Below, piece by piece: positions 1-11,214 of a stretch of DNA of 64,000 bases. How positions within the stretch are numbered: the first letter of the stretch is position 1; each line of letters starts with the position of its first letter. This DNA is from Branchiostoma floridae. Taxonomy: Eukaryota > Chordata > Leptocardii > Amphioxiformes > Branchiostomatidae. The translations under genes were made by a program, and so were the position numbers. The DNA is taken from contig NC_049979.1 of assembly GCF_000003815.2 (NCBI RefSeq), positions 16,987,933 through 17,051,932 on the forward strand, in the 5' to 3' direction. A model generated the notes under the pieces. The model was not told the DNA's origin and searched no databases. It worked only from the letters and a program-made list of their open reading frames with translations.

Positions 1-2576
1 CCACGAGAGCTGTATTTCAGGTCTAACCCATTAGATCTATCTGGAAAACGGATGAAAGCCTAGTAATACCATTGAGATGTTTCATTATCTGTGTCGGATC
101 GAAGTTGTATTTCCGACATTGGTACTAATGATACACTGAGGTAGGGTCTTTCCGGCTAGCGCTATCTGTGACTTCTCGACACCCACCCGTATCGCACCGT
201 GAAGTTTGCCAAGATAGACAACCGTATGTCGCTGTGGCAGAGCTGTGTCACTCACTGTTTTCTTAGAGACAAAAGGTGGCGTAAGGATAGGTTCTAGGTG
301 CGTTAAGTTCGTTCTTGAAATCTACCAGTTACTCCTGTGTAAAACACTTGCTAGCTCGCACCTGGGCTTACACGTGGCGTGCACTGCCAGACCATGGGAC
401 TCGGTTCTTCTCAGAAGACCTTTAAAGCACACATGTTAGTCTGCAAGGATTTTATGTGACACTATAGCACTGTCCACACATAGTGTGTGGTTAAAGAACG
501 TGTTACAACGGAAACGAGGGGTTTGTCTTGGAGACTTCGTCTATTACGAGAATTGTTATCTAAGTCTGTTGTGCACGTGCACCACGTGTGGTAAAATTTG
601 TTAACTCCAAAAAGTTTTTTTAAAGCATGGGTGGCGCTGAATATGGGGTTATAACCTCTAAGCTCTACCATTTTGCTTACATCAAGGTCCCCACTTATTA
701 TGCATATCTTGGCAAGCCTTCGCCGTTTCTACTGAATTCTATGGCAGTCTGCTACACTGATTTCTTATGAGCTCCGCCCGCTGATGAGCCGCTGACATGA
801 CCTGTGTCCCTAACCTCTACCAGACTCCTCACGGGACCGCATCCCCAGCGGACAAGCCTACCCCTATATCGAAGCAATTGTTGAAATCCTTTCATATTTC
901 TGTCAACCGCCGGTTATCGTCTCTTAGCAGGACAGCGCTGATGAGGACCACACAGAAAACACTGGTGAAAGTTTAGCCGTGCCCTGGGACGGATCGACTT
1001 GCCGCGGTGAAAGCATGACACGGTGACGACATTCACGAGTTGGTCGTAGGTGAGGCGGCCGTGATCTTTACGAAACTTGCGGGAAATAAAAAAAAGGTAT
1101 ATCGTTGGAGACCACCCAGGGTTGATCTTTCGCCCAGGCCGGGAATTGTTGACCCCAAGAAATCAGGAGGGGAGAGGAACATACATTAAAGGTCTGTTGA
1201 TTTACACGACGCTAGAGACATGTTCTCGCGAGTATACGCCTCCTGCAGACGGGCCAGTGTGGCACTGAGCCAGCCTGACGGACTGAAATGTGGCCCGCCC
1301 GTTATCCCTCTGTACGTGGATTACAGATGAGACCCTTTAGAATGGGTTGGGCACATCAAAAGGCTAAGAAAGGACCGGCTTTCTGGCAACAACTATAAAT
1401 CATATATGTTCAGCTATGCTAAATCAGATCTACCTGATCTAGCCAGGAGGGTGGGACAGCCTGTATGCACCTGGTCAGGCAGAGACTGGTCCTGGTAAGC
1501 CTGTGCGTGGGGCTGCCAAATTTCTTCTGGAATCATAAACAATTGTAATGGCGACGGAAAGAAAGGATTGCAAGAAGACTAGGTTTAGAGGATATGTTTA
1601 AAGTAAGTGATTGACTAAAGATAACAAAAGTGTTATTTTGCCTCCAGAAGCCAGAATAGTAGTTCCCACTGTTGTGTCGCGAACCTGGCCAATATTGGCC
1701 ACCCGGTGGTTTATCTCATTCTCGTACTTCACGAGGTGTAACACATTAAATATACCGGTAACGCCATACAATGTGATGTTTTCTTAGTTGTTATCCTAGT
1801 TTCTCCCCTTATTTGGTTCGAGGACTTGTCTAGTCAGGGTTCTATGTGATCTCTTCTATGTCGGAGACTGAATCATAGGTACCAGACAGGTAGCCATAGC
1901 AGGATAGAAGTACTAATGCCAAACGTGTTGGAAGTACCGGATAAAACTATCCTATTAAAGTGCTTCTATAATATGAAGGTCTAAAACTTTGAAGTTCATC
2001 AAAGTTCTACTGCTGTTTCACCGTTGAAAATGGATGCACTGTCTATACTGGTTGTCTACCGGAGTACAAGATCGCCATGCGGCATTTTCTGACCTTGTTC
2101 TCGGCAAAATGGACTCCTTGAGGAACAAATGCGACCAGAATGACAGATGTACCGTGTCAGAATACCATATAAACTTTGATTGGCAAGTTTCCCGATTTGG
2201 TAGCCTCTATGGATAAATATTGCGTCTATTGTATACACATCTGGTATTCTGGGTTTTTATGACCGCACCTGAGCATCCCACCAAGGAATGCTCTTGTCGT
2301 GATTATGTAAAGTCGGCGTACGGTGGGAAGGAGCGAGCCAGGGTAAACAAACAGAGAGAGGTCAAGCCCGGGCCACGCTAATGATGTTTCTATTTTCCCA
2401 CGCGTCGGGATCCCCGAGGGGGGGAGGTCAAGTTCAAGGAATGGCGAGTAGAATAGTTGAGGTTCAACTAGAGGTCAAGTTGGATGAGAGCATTGTAAGA
2501 GGCCATGAAGCTCAGGTGTTGGTAAGTGGTCTTGAGCGGTACTTAAGTCTCTTCACACGTACGAGGCCTTTCTTTG
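1..2576. other. No gene seen
   Basis: Both strands hold only short open frames with no recognisable protein motif and no convincing exon (polypyrimidine tract, acceptor, sustained coding bias, donor). The stretch looks like intergenic or intronic animal DNA. I see no repeat worth naming in it. Confidence 0.5.
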
Positions 2577-2676
2577 NNNNNNNNNNNNNNNNNNNNNNNN
2601 NNNNNNNNNNNNNNNNNNNNNNNNNNNNNNNNNNNNNNNNNNNNNNNNNNNNNNNNNNNNNNNNNNNNNNNNNNNN
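2577..2676. other. Assembly gap of exactly 100 N
   Basis: A run of 100 N separates the flanking bases. A round 100 is a common placeholder for a scaffold join of unknown length, so distances across this point should not be trusted. Open frames that run through it are artefacts. Confidence 0.99.
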
Positions 2677-4897
2677 AAAGGATGGCCTAAGTAATTGCAG
2701 ACAGTTCCTTCCCGCTAGCTCCTCGGACTCGTTTGTACTAATGAAATAACCACAGGGAGAAAATACTGCCGGACATGTCTGCGGACGGGGCCGGACACGC
2801 ACTTGAAGATATGGAAAGTACTTGTCAGCCGAAGGAAGACTACAATTTGTCAGCGTCCAAATACGAAATACGAATTCATCTGGCTTGTACATAGCCAGAT
2901 GAACTACATAGAATAAACCCGTACGCCGAAGGAGTCTATTGTAATACAGTAGCTCCGCGCCCGTTGTCCTATTGCATGGTTTCCTGCATGCCCTAAAGGT
3001 GAACTGCATGGCTATGGTTGCCCACCCAGGCGGCTAGCCGTGAAGCCATGAAATCACTCACAAAGGTGAACAGTTTAGCACTCTGCATGTACACCGACAG
3101 GGTCAGCAGCCGGCTGCTCCAAGAGAAATGGAGCATAAAAGACATTATTTCACCGGGACCATGTCTTCCTTTCAACACGATAAATCATGTCCCAATAACT
3201 CGGGTTACCGCGGCGAGGGTGTGTGAGAATGACTCTTCTAAAACACCCGCAGGGCGCGAGGATTCCTGTCAAGTTCACGTGTACTCTGGAAGGAAGGCTC
3301 CCATTGTGATGGTGGCGTTGACCGAGGTTTGGCCTCACCTTAAGAAAAACGGCTCCACAAATATATCTCATTACATGGACGCACACGGCTGCCTGTCGGT
3401 GAATAACTACCGAAGATAAGGCTGCGAACATCGGAAAACAAACACTCTTCGGTGTGAAGTCACTACAAGGTGGCGCTGCTATTTTCGGGAAGCTCGTCAG
3501 CGGAAGTTCGGGTTCGACAACACTTGTATTTATTTTGCTTTACTTAACGGCTAAAACATTCAAGTCCTTATCGTTAAATGGTTGTCATGGTCAAGAGTGA
3601 ATTCATGAAGACACAGCTGTGGAACTCCATTAGATCCAAAAGAGAGAGGTTCAACTTGCGGCCGTCTTTTGTAGTTTGTGAATTTATGGTGTGTACTGGT
3701 GTTGCCCCCTTCTATTATTTTTATGGCAGTAACACTTATCTGGATGACAGCTTATTTTACACAGTACAAGTTGAACTCAGAAACGAGGTGAATGCCCTAA
3801 GCATGACTCCATGTTCCCATAGATATACATGTACACGAGTGTATCAAAGGAAGCGCAATGTGTCTTCTTGTACCCAGGTCAAGTTCGAAGTGGGCGTCCT
3901 CTGGCTGTGGGTTGAAATAACACACTTGACCCATCGTTGGAAACCGTCTGTCGGCATGTGGTCCAAAAGAAGACGAATAGCCGGAAAAAAACTTTTAGCG
4001 AACACTTAGACGATGTTAAACTGATAATCACCCAAATCAATCAAGCTAGAGACGTCTTGATGTTGGGAAGAAAGATGTAAGCTGGCCCAATGATTGACAC
4101 GGACCATGACCCAAGAACACAAGGCAAGCTGAGGTTACGCTGTGTTTATGTCTTCTGCAGGCGTCCTTTGTCCACACTTGTCTCACACTAAGAACTAGTG
4201 TCAACACAGTTGGCACGGTTGGTGCTCCACCATTGCCCCCGTCTTTTAACGGCACAGAGGAGGGAAGATGTTTAAAGTCACAAAACCCACAAAAATGGGT
4301 GAGAGATGAGCACGTTTATAGCGTAACACTCCTGACAAGTCCCAGCTACTGCAGCAGTTGGAAATCGGTACCCTAACAGTTCGAGCTCCTGAGGACAGAC
4401 GAGCACACGCATACATAAACATATTCCTCGAAAACGGTTGTTAAGTGTTTCTGTTCGTGACATTGTCATCAAGATAGCGTTCAGTCTGGTTACTGAGGTT
4501 CTCATTACACAAAGGAATCATTATAACCACAAATTCTGCATGCATTAGACGGGTCGCATTTTCATGGACTGTATTGTGTCATATGGTCCAGATCAAAAGC
4601 TTACTGAGTATGCTTACAAAGTGACGTTGTCCGGCACGATGCGTTTCGTCCCATCGTCGATCGTTTCCTTACTTCTGTCTTTATCCAGCAGTCATTCTTT
4701 CATTCTTTCGACCCATCTTGCCTTCGGCATCTAAAAGCAGAACTTGCATTCTGATTTTTGCAGGTTTTATGTATGGAAAATGTCCTGAAATTTCTAAATT
4801 TCTCAGAATGTTTTGATAAGATGTCCGCGCTTGCTGTTAGTTCTATCAGCAGATGTGTCGCTGATCATGTTCAACAATTCTGATTCACTGTAACCAA
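2677..4897. other. No gene seen
   Basis: Open frames of 133 codons (3018-3419, plus) and 143 codons (3578-4009, plus) lie here. Their translations have no recognisable domain, and overlapping frames are open on the other strand. I treat them as chance. No RNA gene or repeat was recognised. Confidence 0.45.
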
Positions 4898-4943
4898 GGA
4901 GGGTTTATTAAGACTACCTTGGAGGGTTTATTAAGACTACCTT
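4898..4943. repeat. Perfect 23-bp tandem duplication
   Basis: The 23-base unit that begins GGAGGGTTTATTAAGACTAC occurs twice without a mismatch (4898-4920 and 4921-4943). The pair is bracketed by CCAAGG and CCTTGG, so the whole block also has short inverted ends. Perfect identity suggests a recent slippage or insertion event. Confidence 0.95.
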
Positions 4944-5053
4944 GGTGTGACAGGTGTGCTGACGAGTTTTTGTCAAAAACATTGATATTTCCGCCAAATC
5001 ACCATCTTGTTGGTTGATACTGTGCATCTTTATTGTAGACATAATGTCACTGA

Positions 5054-5323
5054 GTGGGGAAACATAAAATCATTTTCGCCATGCGAAAATATTATAATGT
5101 GGAGTATTCAAGTCCATATGGCACATACTTGTTTCATAATTTTGACAACCACCAGGCAGACACAGACCAGTTGGTTGACAAATTACATAATTTCCTGAAG
5201 AATGGTCTATCCAACGTGGTACTCAACAAGTGTCAGCATGTTGCTATCGCGTTCCACGATCAAAGTGGGGTTCTAACCAAATGGGACAGGCTGTTGAAAT
5301 GTGATGTCGTGAGAGAGTACTGA
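5054..5323 (+). CDS. Weak small open frame, unknown
   Basis: The frame is open from a GTG at 5054, with its first ATG at 5081, to a TGA at 5321-5323. It would give about 80 residues from the ATG. The translation is hydrophilic, with a stretch reading DTDQLVDKLHNFLKNGL and a tail with HVAIAFHDQSG, and it looks slightly more protein-like than its neighbours. I recognise no family and see no signal peptide or membrane segment. The ATG sits in the loop region of a 7-bp inverted repeat (ATTTTCG at 5072-5078, CGAAAAT at 5084-5090). It could be a decayed exon or transposon remnant, or chance. Confidence 0.15.
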   Translation: MGKHKIIFAMRKYYNVEYSSPYGTYLFHNFDNHQADTDQLVDKLHNFLKNGLSNVVLNKCQHVAIAFHDQSGVLTKWDRLLKCDVVREY

Positions 5324-6585
5324 TGATTTATGCTGGACGCCAATCTTAAATAGTACAGCTGATCAAATTTAACACGTTGGCATTGCCCCAGAATCTCTAA
5401 GATATTTTTCGTTGGTTTACTTTTATGACAAGGTATATCCTCCACCTGTGTGTGTATCACAAGATAAGACGAATGAATCGGCAATACTTAATATGACTAG
5501 CACTAAGCGGGATATGACAAGACAAGAGAACATATTGTAGAAGGAAGCCCTTCAGGGAGAAACTTAAGTTATAGGACAGAATGGTAGTTGGATACTAACC
5601 AAAAAGTGATAAATCCAACGTCAGCCAATTCAACGAAAAAGGGAATCCTACAGACAGCCGAAGTCCTCCGGAGGACCATACGACGCCAAGTAGCTTTATT
5701 CTGCAAATAAACGGATGACTTGAAAATTAACAAAGATAGGAACGACTGACAACAACGCTGGACCAGTCTAAATACCTGCTTCACTGCAGACAGGGCACAA
5801 AGACCACCATTGTACTGAAGAGATGCAGCGATCAGGGATGGCACCGGTCTAGTCTTGTTAATGTTAGTCTATCAACAGAGTGAATCCTACTTAAATCAGG
5901 AAACTGTCCATGACCGCTAGCTGGAGTCTCCCAGTGGCGCTATGGACCAGACTCCCTTGAGTCTTTTCCCGCATCTCCTCATCTATGATCATCTATTCTT
6001 GTCCTGAAGACGAGAGGAAAGAGCATACCAAAAGTGCGCGCGTGTGTCTTGTGAGGAGTGGACGTATTTCCTGATCTATGGGAGTAGACCTAGAAGTCTT
6101 TAACGTTAACCATGTGTAACCGACATTCATACTGTGTTCTCGCCCATTCCAAACAACGTGCCAGGAGTTAGAATATCCAGATTCCTCCAGGTTACATGTA
6201 GCGACAAAGATCAGAAAAAACGGAAGGACTACCCTCACACTATGTCATTTAGTGCGGTGAGCAGGACATACAGGACTGCGGTATGTTCCCGCACTCAGTG
6301 AACGAGTGGCCATAAACCACAATAGAAGATCTTGCGACACCTGAAGGACATTGCCCTTCCTGGCAGCATTCCAACTATTCTGAGCTGACAAAATTCCTTT
6401 CGTTAGTGGCTAGCCACTGTGGAATATTTTTGTAACATCCCATGTTTTCACCACAAAATGTTCAGTTTTGAAAACTAATTGCCAATATTCGGTCATTCGA
6501 TCCGTTGTTGTATTTCATGCCAAGCAAGTTACCTCACTTTACTCATATTGCGGATTGGTACCTTAACCTGTGAAGCAGAATACTT
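5324..6585. other. No gene seen
   Basis: Short frames only on both strands. No splice-bounded coding stretch, repeat array or RNA gene was recognised. Confidence 0.45.
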
Positions 6586-6790
6586 GTAAATGCAAAAACT
6601 TTCGCGGTGGTTCAGTGTTCGCGGTTTTCGCGGCGGCCGCTTCACCGCGAATTTAAAGCCACCGAGAACCGTTTTTCCATGGCATTAAGAGACTACAGTG
6701 CATGGTGCTACCGCGTAATCAAAACCACCGCGAAAAGTCCATTTTCCCGCTACCGCGAAATTAAATCTCCGCGAACTTAAAGACATTTAC
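6586..6790. mobile_element. GCG-rich inverted-repeat element (MITE-like)
   Basis: The left end reads GTAAATGCAAAAACTTTCGC. The reverse complement of the right end reads GTAAATGTCTTTAAGTTCGC. These are imperfect terminal inverted repeats of about 23 bases around a 205-base body. The inside is full of CGCGG/CCGCG and GGTGGTT/AACCACC words in both orientations (TTCGCGGTGGTTC near the left, AAAACCACCGCGAAAAG and CTACCGCGAAATTAAA to the right), so it can fold back on itself. It encodes no protein. This structure fits a nonautonomous DNA transposon. Similar CGCGAAATTAAA repeats are, from memory, abundant in amphioxus and some molluscs. A target-site duplication was not resolved. Confidence 0.75.
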
Positions 6791-7269
6791 TCATGGCAAG
6801 GCTATTCCCATTTTAGCATCTTTATTTCAGAGATATCTAACCTCGCATTAACACGGAGGAACACTAGTGACATTGTCACAGTTCTTACAACAACAAACAC
6901 GACAACTTTAGGGCCCAACCCTGGTCAAAACATTATCTGCTCATACCCCTCTAACTTTAAGAGACACCTATGTCACATTTGTCTCAATTTTTCATGGTCA
7001 AACTGATCAAGTAAGTTAAGAACGTGTCAATAGTTACTAGTATATTGGTAAGTTGGATCTTAGTATAGTGGAATATCAGTTAATGTAACGTTATGTATTT
7101 CCCAGCCTGGAGAGAGTATAGAGCCCAGTAGGCTCTCGGCCTTGAATCTGGCTTTCATCATTTGACGCCGGCATGCCACATTGACTCTGATGTCAGAGGT
7201 CAGATCTCGGCTGACCAGTTATTTCCTCTCCGTGGAAAGGTCGGCAACACCGGGTCTTAATTACACAGT
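6791..7269. other. No gene seen
   Basis: AT-rich sequence with no supported gene. A short inverted repeat, GTGACATTGTCAC, lies near 6867. Confidence 0.45.
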
Positions 7270-7520
7270 AATTGGGCACTGAACTATGGACCAAGGAAGT
7301 CTCGTCTTACCACTATTGGATGGTTTTCCACGGCGGAATGCGGGCCGTGTTGGCCCATGTAAGTCCGGTGGCAAAGTATGGCTGTGGCAGGGCAGGAAGT
7401 TCTTGAAAGTGCCTCCATTAGCCTGTTACCTATAGGGGACCATTGTGTACAGTAGTCATAATTGGGTCTTGCGATTAAAGTCTTTATTACCTTCGCTAGA
7501 ATATGTTTTCGGTTGTGTAT
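7270..7520 (-). pseudogene. Decayed non-LTR retrotransposon (reverse transcriptase tail)
   Basis: On the minus strand the translation includes KTLIARPNYDYCTQWSP, then a segment with ALSRTSCPATAIL. This matches the order seen just after the reverse-transcriptase core of many non-LTR elements: a T-L-x-R-P-x-x-[DE]-Y-x-x-x-W-x-P motif, then a hydrophilic helix, then R-T-S-x-x-T-A-x-L. Nothing recognisable lies on either side, and the fingers/palm domain with the YADD box is absent. The piece is therefore short and old. No tail or target-site duplication was seen. The call rests on motif memory alone. Confidence 0.4.
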
Positions 7521-7869
7521 GTGTGAATGTGTGCCGATGAACAGCATAATCCCAGAAAGCCTGGATGAATGTATGGATACATCGATATTTGGTATGTGGG
7601 TGAGTCTTGATGAGACCTAGAAATGATCGGATTTTAGGCCCCCTGGCGACTCGTCATGTTATTGCAGCGGAACTTCCAGCTCTGATATCTCAAGTTCTGG
7701 ACAGGCTATGGTCGTAAGTAGTAGATAGCTCATGGCGCAGAGTGCATGTTTGGAACCCCTAGTGGCTTTTTTCGGAGCTGCAGGAGCCTTTTTAGTTTCT
7801 TGGAAACAGAATAACTCAAGATGGAATTGACGGACCATCATGATTTTTGGTATACAGATAGATAATACA
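7521..7869. other. No gene seen
   Basis: Only short frames, with no recognised motif. Confidence 0.4.
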
Positions 7870-8280
7870 ATTTCCATGATTGATGAGGAAATTGTATGAA
7901 TCCGTTCCGTTCCATGATAAGGCTATTTGAATCTGACATGTGTTACCTAGAAACAGGAGACCATTTACACGTAAAAATTATGCAAATGAAGAACAAATCT
8001 GCATGATTAATGAGAAAACGCTATAATTCCACAGTGGTAAATGATGGTGATGGTACTGTCATACTTGTGACATTTGGAAGTTACGTGAAGGTGAACATCG
8101 TTGAATATAAAGAATGCAAATGAATACCTCATTTGCATGAATGGTAATAAAATGCTACGATAGCCTTCGTTCTAACTGTCAACTTTTGTTATCTGACTGG
8201 AGAAGATATCGATGGTCAACTGATACAATTTATCTAATAAGGACCTTACATGCATATCTGATGAGAAGGACATATAATAC
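7870..8280 (-). repeat. Diverged tandem repeat carrying POU-octamer words (array 1)
   Basis: Related blocks recur about every 115-135 bases. They centre near 7885 (GATTGATGAGGAAATTG), 8010 (GCATGATTAATGAGAAAA), 8135 (CATTTGCATGAATGG) and 8261 (GCATATCTGATGAGAAGG). Three exact octamers occur: ATGCAAAT at 7980-7987 and 8114-8121, and ATTTGCAT at 8131-8138. Read on the minus strand, the units resemble the array at 39.8-40.6 kb, so the two are in opposite orientations. The copies are too diverged to be a young satellite. Confidence 0.6.
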
Positions 8281-8943
8281 GTACATCAGTCATACAGGTT
8301 AAAACCATTTGGCGAAGGTATGGGGTCGTGGAACTCTAGTTTTGCCTGTGTGTGGTGACCATTTGGATATTTCACGCAAGTACAGCAGAACATGTAAAGT
8401 CACTTAAGCCTCGGGTAGTATAACGGCCGTCACACATCAATGGGTGATGTCGACATCCACCTTTATGGAGAACAATTTGGCGGGAAACCTAGTCTATGGG
8501 GAAATGTTGGATATATTCATCATTCATACTTTCATTCTTCAAATGTATGCGGTTTACATATAATCTGCAGTCAACGAAGTCCTTGCGTATGTGGAGGAGT
8601 AAGGGCCTAGGGGTCTTGTCTCCTCCAATAAGACTTGGAATTGGAAGAAATTTGCCAGTGTCGCCTGCACACCACGCGGACGGTTACGTGACACGTGGGA
8701 GTTACACAGAAATCTGAGCTTGGTGCTCATTATTCCAATTACCTGTGCTAATACATATCGCTTGTGTTTTCTAGGCTGACACTGAAAACACGGTTAAATC
8801 AAGGTCGACACCTAAAGGTCATGGTAGCCATTGATAGTATAAACATAATACAGACACGAATTTAGTTTTGTCGAGACAGAGGCAATTGCAAGCACAGCAA
8901 ATGACGAAAAATGTCGTAGTCGAATCAAAGAGATAGAATCATT
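8281..8943. other. No gene seen
   Basis: No supported coding stretch or repeat. Confidence 0.4.
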
Positions 8944-9293
8944 GGATGTGTTTGTGTGTGCATTTATGTGTACGCGTGCGTGTTTGTGTGTGTGTGTGCT
9001 TGTGTGAGTGTTTGTGTGTGTGTGACAGTGCAGTGAGACAGCGAGTACGCGCGCGCGCGCGCGAGAGAGAGAGAGAGTGTGTGTGTGTGTGTGTGTGTGT
9101 GAGTGTGTGGCAGTGCAGTGAGACAGCGCGTACGCGCGCGCGCGCGAGAGAGAGAGTGTGTGTGTGTGAGTGTGTGTTTGTGTGTGTGTGTGTGTATGAC
9201 ACTAGTTAAGTGAGACAGCGCGTACGCGCGCGTGCGAGAGAGAGAGAGAGCGTGCGTGCGCGTGCGTGTGTGTGTCCGTGTGCGCGTGTATGC
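8944..9293. repeat. Compound TG/CG/AG minisatellite, three higher-order units
   Basis: Long TG runs alternate with CGCGCG and GAGAGA runs. A non-simple core, TGAGACAGCG followed by a (C/A)GTACGCGCG tract, begins at 9034, 9119 and 9211, giving units of 85 and 92 bases. The first two units also share GGCAGTGCAG/GACAGTGCAG just upstream. Alternating purine-pyrimidine CG/TG tracts of this kind are known to favour left-handed DNA. Open frames through it on both strands are low-complexity artefacts. Confidence 0.95.
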
Positions 9294-9321
9294 ATATGCA
9301 CGTTGTGATAATGTGTTTGTA

Positions 9322-9332
9322 GGGGGGGGGGG
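9322..9332. repeat. G11 homopolymer
   Basis: Eleven consecutive G, just past the TG/CG minisatellite. Confidence 0.95.
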
Positions 9333-10912
9333 TACAGCTCAATGGCCTTCAGTGTAGCCATCTCCTTTTAGAATGTAACAACAATAACAAAACAAAGTAG
9401 CTTTAGTAGGATTCCCATGTCTACCAAGCAGCTGTCGCCGCTCTAATACTTTGAAATGTTATTTTAGACGAAGACAAGTTGCAATGTCAGGAGTGACACT
9501 TTCTCAGACGACGCGGGTGGCCAGGAAACTTCTTGTCTTTTTTCTTTTATAGTCGCTCCGAATGTCTTGAATTGGGAACATCTCTCAGCAGCGGCGCTAG
9601 AGTTCCGCCGTGTGAGGTAGCCCACCGCACTGACATTGAGCGCAGACGTTCGCCGGGTCGGGGAAGGCGGGCAGCCAAGTGCAAACGTGTCTTCGCACGC
9701 TATGCGGCTCTTGTAGTCAAGGTTTGTCCATTTCAGAAACTAGTGGAGATCGTCAGGGTACATGCTTTATCTCATTCCGCCTTTTAGGTAGTTCATTCAT
9801 CCCCTAATCGCATTTTGTGTTCCCGTCCTTACCCAACGTCATATAGTAAAGATAATGCTTCAAGTTCAGGCTGATCTCGTCAAGTGAAAGTTTTGTCAAC
9901 CGGGCAATTGAACTTGTGTAATGAAATGACCCAGGAAGGCTGTGTGTACACTTAAGTCTCGTCTTGATGGACAGAGCTTTATCCTGATGTCGTCAGAGGG
10001 CGAAGAGAAACGGTGGAAGACGGTCATGTCTAAGATGCTTGACCTGTCAACAGAACGGATCACCACGAGGGGACCACGTTACGTTTGGCAACAAAAATGG
10101 GTCTCCGTTCAAGGCCAACGTGCCGTGAAAACTTGAAAACTCGCCGCCATGCAGACGACTGACAAGTTCACTCCCAACCGGCGTGTTGTGTTTACACTTC
10201 AAACTTAGCAAAGTCGGAACTTTGTTCACGACTGTCGAAATGCCACAGTTTGGTGGGCTCATGGGATTCACCTTAAGTAACTTGTTTGGTCTACCTAAAT
10301 TAAGGGAAATTATAGTTTGCTTTGAAAAGTATCAGGTCCTAATTGGATGTAGGTTTATGAAGGTCTTGCGACAGGCCAGGCCCAGATCATCATGGTCTTC
10401 ATTGGAACAAATATAGAATGTGATTTTGTTTTTGCTTTTGTTTGGTACGGATATGTGTGTTCATCCCTGTCTCTAAGGTCTTAGATAATAAATGGTGTAA
10501 CATATCATAATGGTGCACTGGAGTGACCAGGCTTCAACAAAAAGGGTAGGAGGAAGGGCGGGAATAAGGCAGAATCTCACAGACAATATAAATAAAGGTA
10601 CGTACTTGTGAAACAGTGCCCTAGGCCCTGTTAGCATGCTTGTCTCCAACAGTAGTCTCCACACCATCAGTGTCAGTGCGCACCGCAGACCTCATGATAA
10701 GGCAGGGTCGGCTGTAACACACCAAAGAAACAACTTAATTAGAAACAACACAGCAAAGTTTGTGTAACTGAAATATCAACAATTGTTAACACGTTTGAAG
10801 TACTGCCACGCAGATTTCCGTTATAACAGACAGACTGTCACGAAGATGTTGTTAAACCTGTTTCCTTGTAAGCCACCGTTTTCTCTCAAAATCTAACCTT
10901 TTATTTTTACAG
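9333..10912. other. No firm gene; one weak open frame
   Basis: The plus-strand frame over 9942-10136 translates to a charged peptide with SSEGEEKRWKTVMSKMLDLS and looks mildly coding. It lacks an ATG at its start, a good acceptor and a recognisable domain. It could be an upstream exon of the candidate exon at 10913, but nothing links them. The rest shows no supported gene. Confidence 0.35.
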
Positions 10913-11172
10913 TGCTGGCGGTTGACCTGAGTTGTAAGGTCGGCGCAGGAATCGTCGAGTTCAAGACAAAGGCCGTTCTCAAACCGTTTCCTGTGGAGCG
11001 TCAGGATTACAATAAAGCGTACGTTGGCGGAGACGCAAGTCAAATACTTCAGCTGTCAGCCATACAAGGGGAGCTTTTCAGTTGTGGAAACAAAAACTGG
11101 AGAGCGACAGGATCTTATAGAATGAGCCCGTGTCAAGGGTGCCAGACTGACGACAGGGCGCTGACGGTGTGA
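10913..11172 (+). CDS. Possible terminal exon, unknown protein
   Basis: A strong acceptor (ACCTTTTATTTTTACAG, ending at 10912) opens directly into a frame that stays open to a TGA at 11170-11172. An AATAAA follows 37 bases after the stop. Codon choice in the first half favours G or C at third positions (CTG, GAC, AAG, GTC, GGC, ATC, GTC, GAG, TTC), unlike the surrounding DNA. The peptide has VGAGIVEFKTKAVLKPFPVE early and three cysteines late (RMSPCQGCQTDD plus one in FSCGN). I recognise no family. The frame enters with two bases completing a split codon, so at least one upstream exon would be needed, and I found no convincing partner within the window. Confidence 0.25.
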
Positions 11173-11208
11173 CTTGCGTCAGGGTCACGGTATTTAGGAG
11201 ACTGGTGT

Positions 11209-11214
11209 AATAAA
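11209..11214 (+). terminator. AATAAA poly(A) signal candidate
   Basis: AATAAA lies 37 bases beyond the stop of the possible terminal exon. AATAAA is common by chance in AT-rich DNA, so it only supports that call weakly. Confidence 0.25.

Noticed and set aside
2381-3009. Open frames running through the N gap
   Set aside because: They exist only because N is not read as a stop.
3578-4009. 143-codon plus-strand open frame
   Set aside because: Composition looks random (many C, W, R, S), with no family resemblance and no splice or poly(A) context.
8939-9209. Open frames on both strands through the TG/CG repeat
   Set aside because: Pure low-complexity translation of a microsatellite.
9942-10136. 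Charged plus-strand frame as an exon upstream of 10913
   Set aside because: No good acceptor, a GTG start only, and an in-frame stop before any usable donor.
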